The notes below the pieces were generated by a model. It worked only from the letters and a program-made list of their open reading frames with translations, did no database searches and was not told where the DNA came from. 5,345 bases of DNA from Bacteroidales bacterium (GTDB lineage: Bacteria > Bacteroidota > Bacteroidia > Bacteroidales > WCHB1-69): contig JAISTU010000188.1 of assembly GCA_031272415.1 (NCBI GenBank), forward strand, positions 1 through 5,345, read 5' to 3'. The stretch's first letter is position 1; each line of letters begins with the position of its first letter. The position numbers and the translations under genes are program-made. This document shows, in pieces, positions 5,224-5,345 of this stretch.

Positions 5224-5288
5224 TTAACAGCAAGATTAGCAACGATATGGATATGCTTGCGGAAAACTTGAGCGTGATGGAGGTGTAA
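5211..5288 (+). pseudogene. C-terminal remnant of a tyrosine recombinase/integrase
   Basis: The plus-strand frame reads YAKVINSKISNDMDMLAENL, then SVMEV and TAA at 5286-5288. This fits the stereotyped tail after the catalytic Tyr region of Bacteroidota phage-type integrases (pattern Q.YAKV.D.K(I/V)S.DM..L). Only about 25 residues remain. The catalytic R..H-x-x-R..Y residues would lie upstream, where the DNA instead encodes the COG2865 gene on the opposite strand. It is therefore a truncated relic. The match is recognised by eye from a short motif, so certainty is moderate. Confidence 0.55.
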
Positions 5289-5345
5289 GCCATTGAATAA
5301 CAACACAATGCTCATTATATGCCCAATTTTGCAGTTATGTGAGGT
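5289..5345. other. Unassigned right edge
   Basis: I see no gene, hairpin or repeat that I can support in these 57 bp after the recombinase tail. If the tail is real, an element end or attachment site could lie here or just beyond the window. Confidence 0.3.

Noticed and set aside
5226..5345. Open minus-strand frame upstream of the COG2865 remnant (contains HIHIVANLAVNHF)
   Set aside because: It is in a different frame. It could mimic the '..VAN..H' part of the family, but the rest lacks the expected REA..NA..H(R/K)DY context. It is the complement of the better-supported recombinase tail.
5325..5345. Possible integron attC-like or element-end sequence (GCAGTTATGTGAGGT)
   Set aside because: GTTATGT does not fit the GTTRRRY core, no partner site is visible, and the window ends here.

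Overview
The window looks like chromosome of a member of the Bacteroidota. The evidence is AT-rich intergenic DNA, TAnnTTTG-type promoter elements, starts with A-rich leaders instead of strong Shine-Dalgarno sites, a lipoprotein signal ending in Cys-Lys-Lys-Asp, an FN3 surface lipoprotein, and a secreted TPR protein. Genus cannot be read from the sequence.

Layout. (a) 10-718, plus strand: a small secreted lipoprotein with one fibronectin type III domain followed by a PEGA-like beta domain. The two halves lie in different frames, and removing one A near position 481 joins them. A hairpin terminator follows at 757-798. (b) 799-942: a short heptamer tandem repeat and a promoter-like element. (c) 943-2211, plus strand: a 422-residue exported protein built almost entirely of TPR repeats. 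(d) 4257 down to 2312, minus strand: a tight housekeeping operon ssb - DUF2461 gene - dapD, with gaps of 5 and 6 bp. It is convergent with the TPR gene and starts from a promoter-like element 33/35 identical to the one before the TPR gene. (e) 4400-5223, minus strand: remains of a COG2865-type regulator (Schlafen AlbA_2 / HATPase_c_4 / winged helix). The N-terminal part is missing, and three successive C-terminal winged-helix modules follow one another in different frames. (f) 5211-5288, plus strand: the last residues of what looks like a tyrosine recombinase, abutting the broken end of the COG2865 gene.

The ordinary part is the ssb-DUF2461-dapD operon (DNA replication/repair and lysine/diaminopimelate synthesis). 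The unusual part is 4400-5345. There, each boundary between winged-helix modules carries a slippage-prone repeat: a 11-bp repeat of about 2.7 copies, a C10 tract, and three copies of TGTGCAAT. Changing the repeat number would move the reading frame so that the modules connect or disconnect. This may be simple decay after a recombination event, or the remnant of a locus whose C-terminus varied by slippage. No complete novel system can be demonstrated here.
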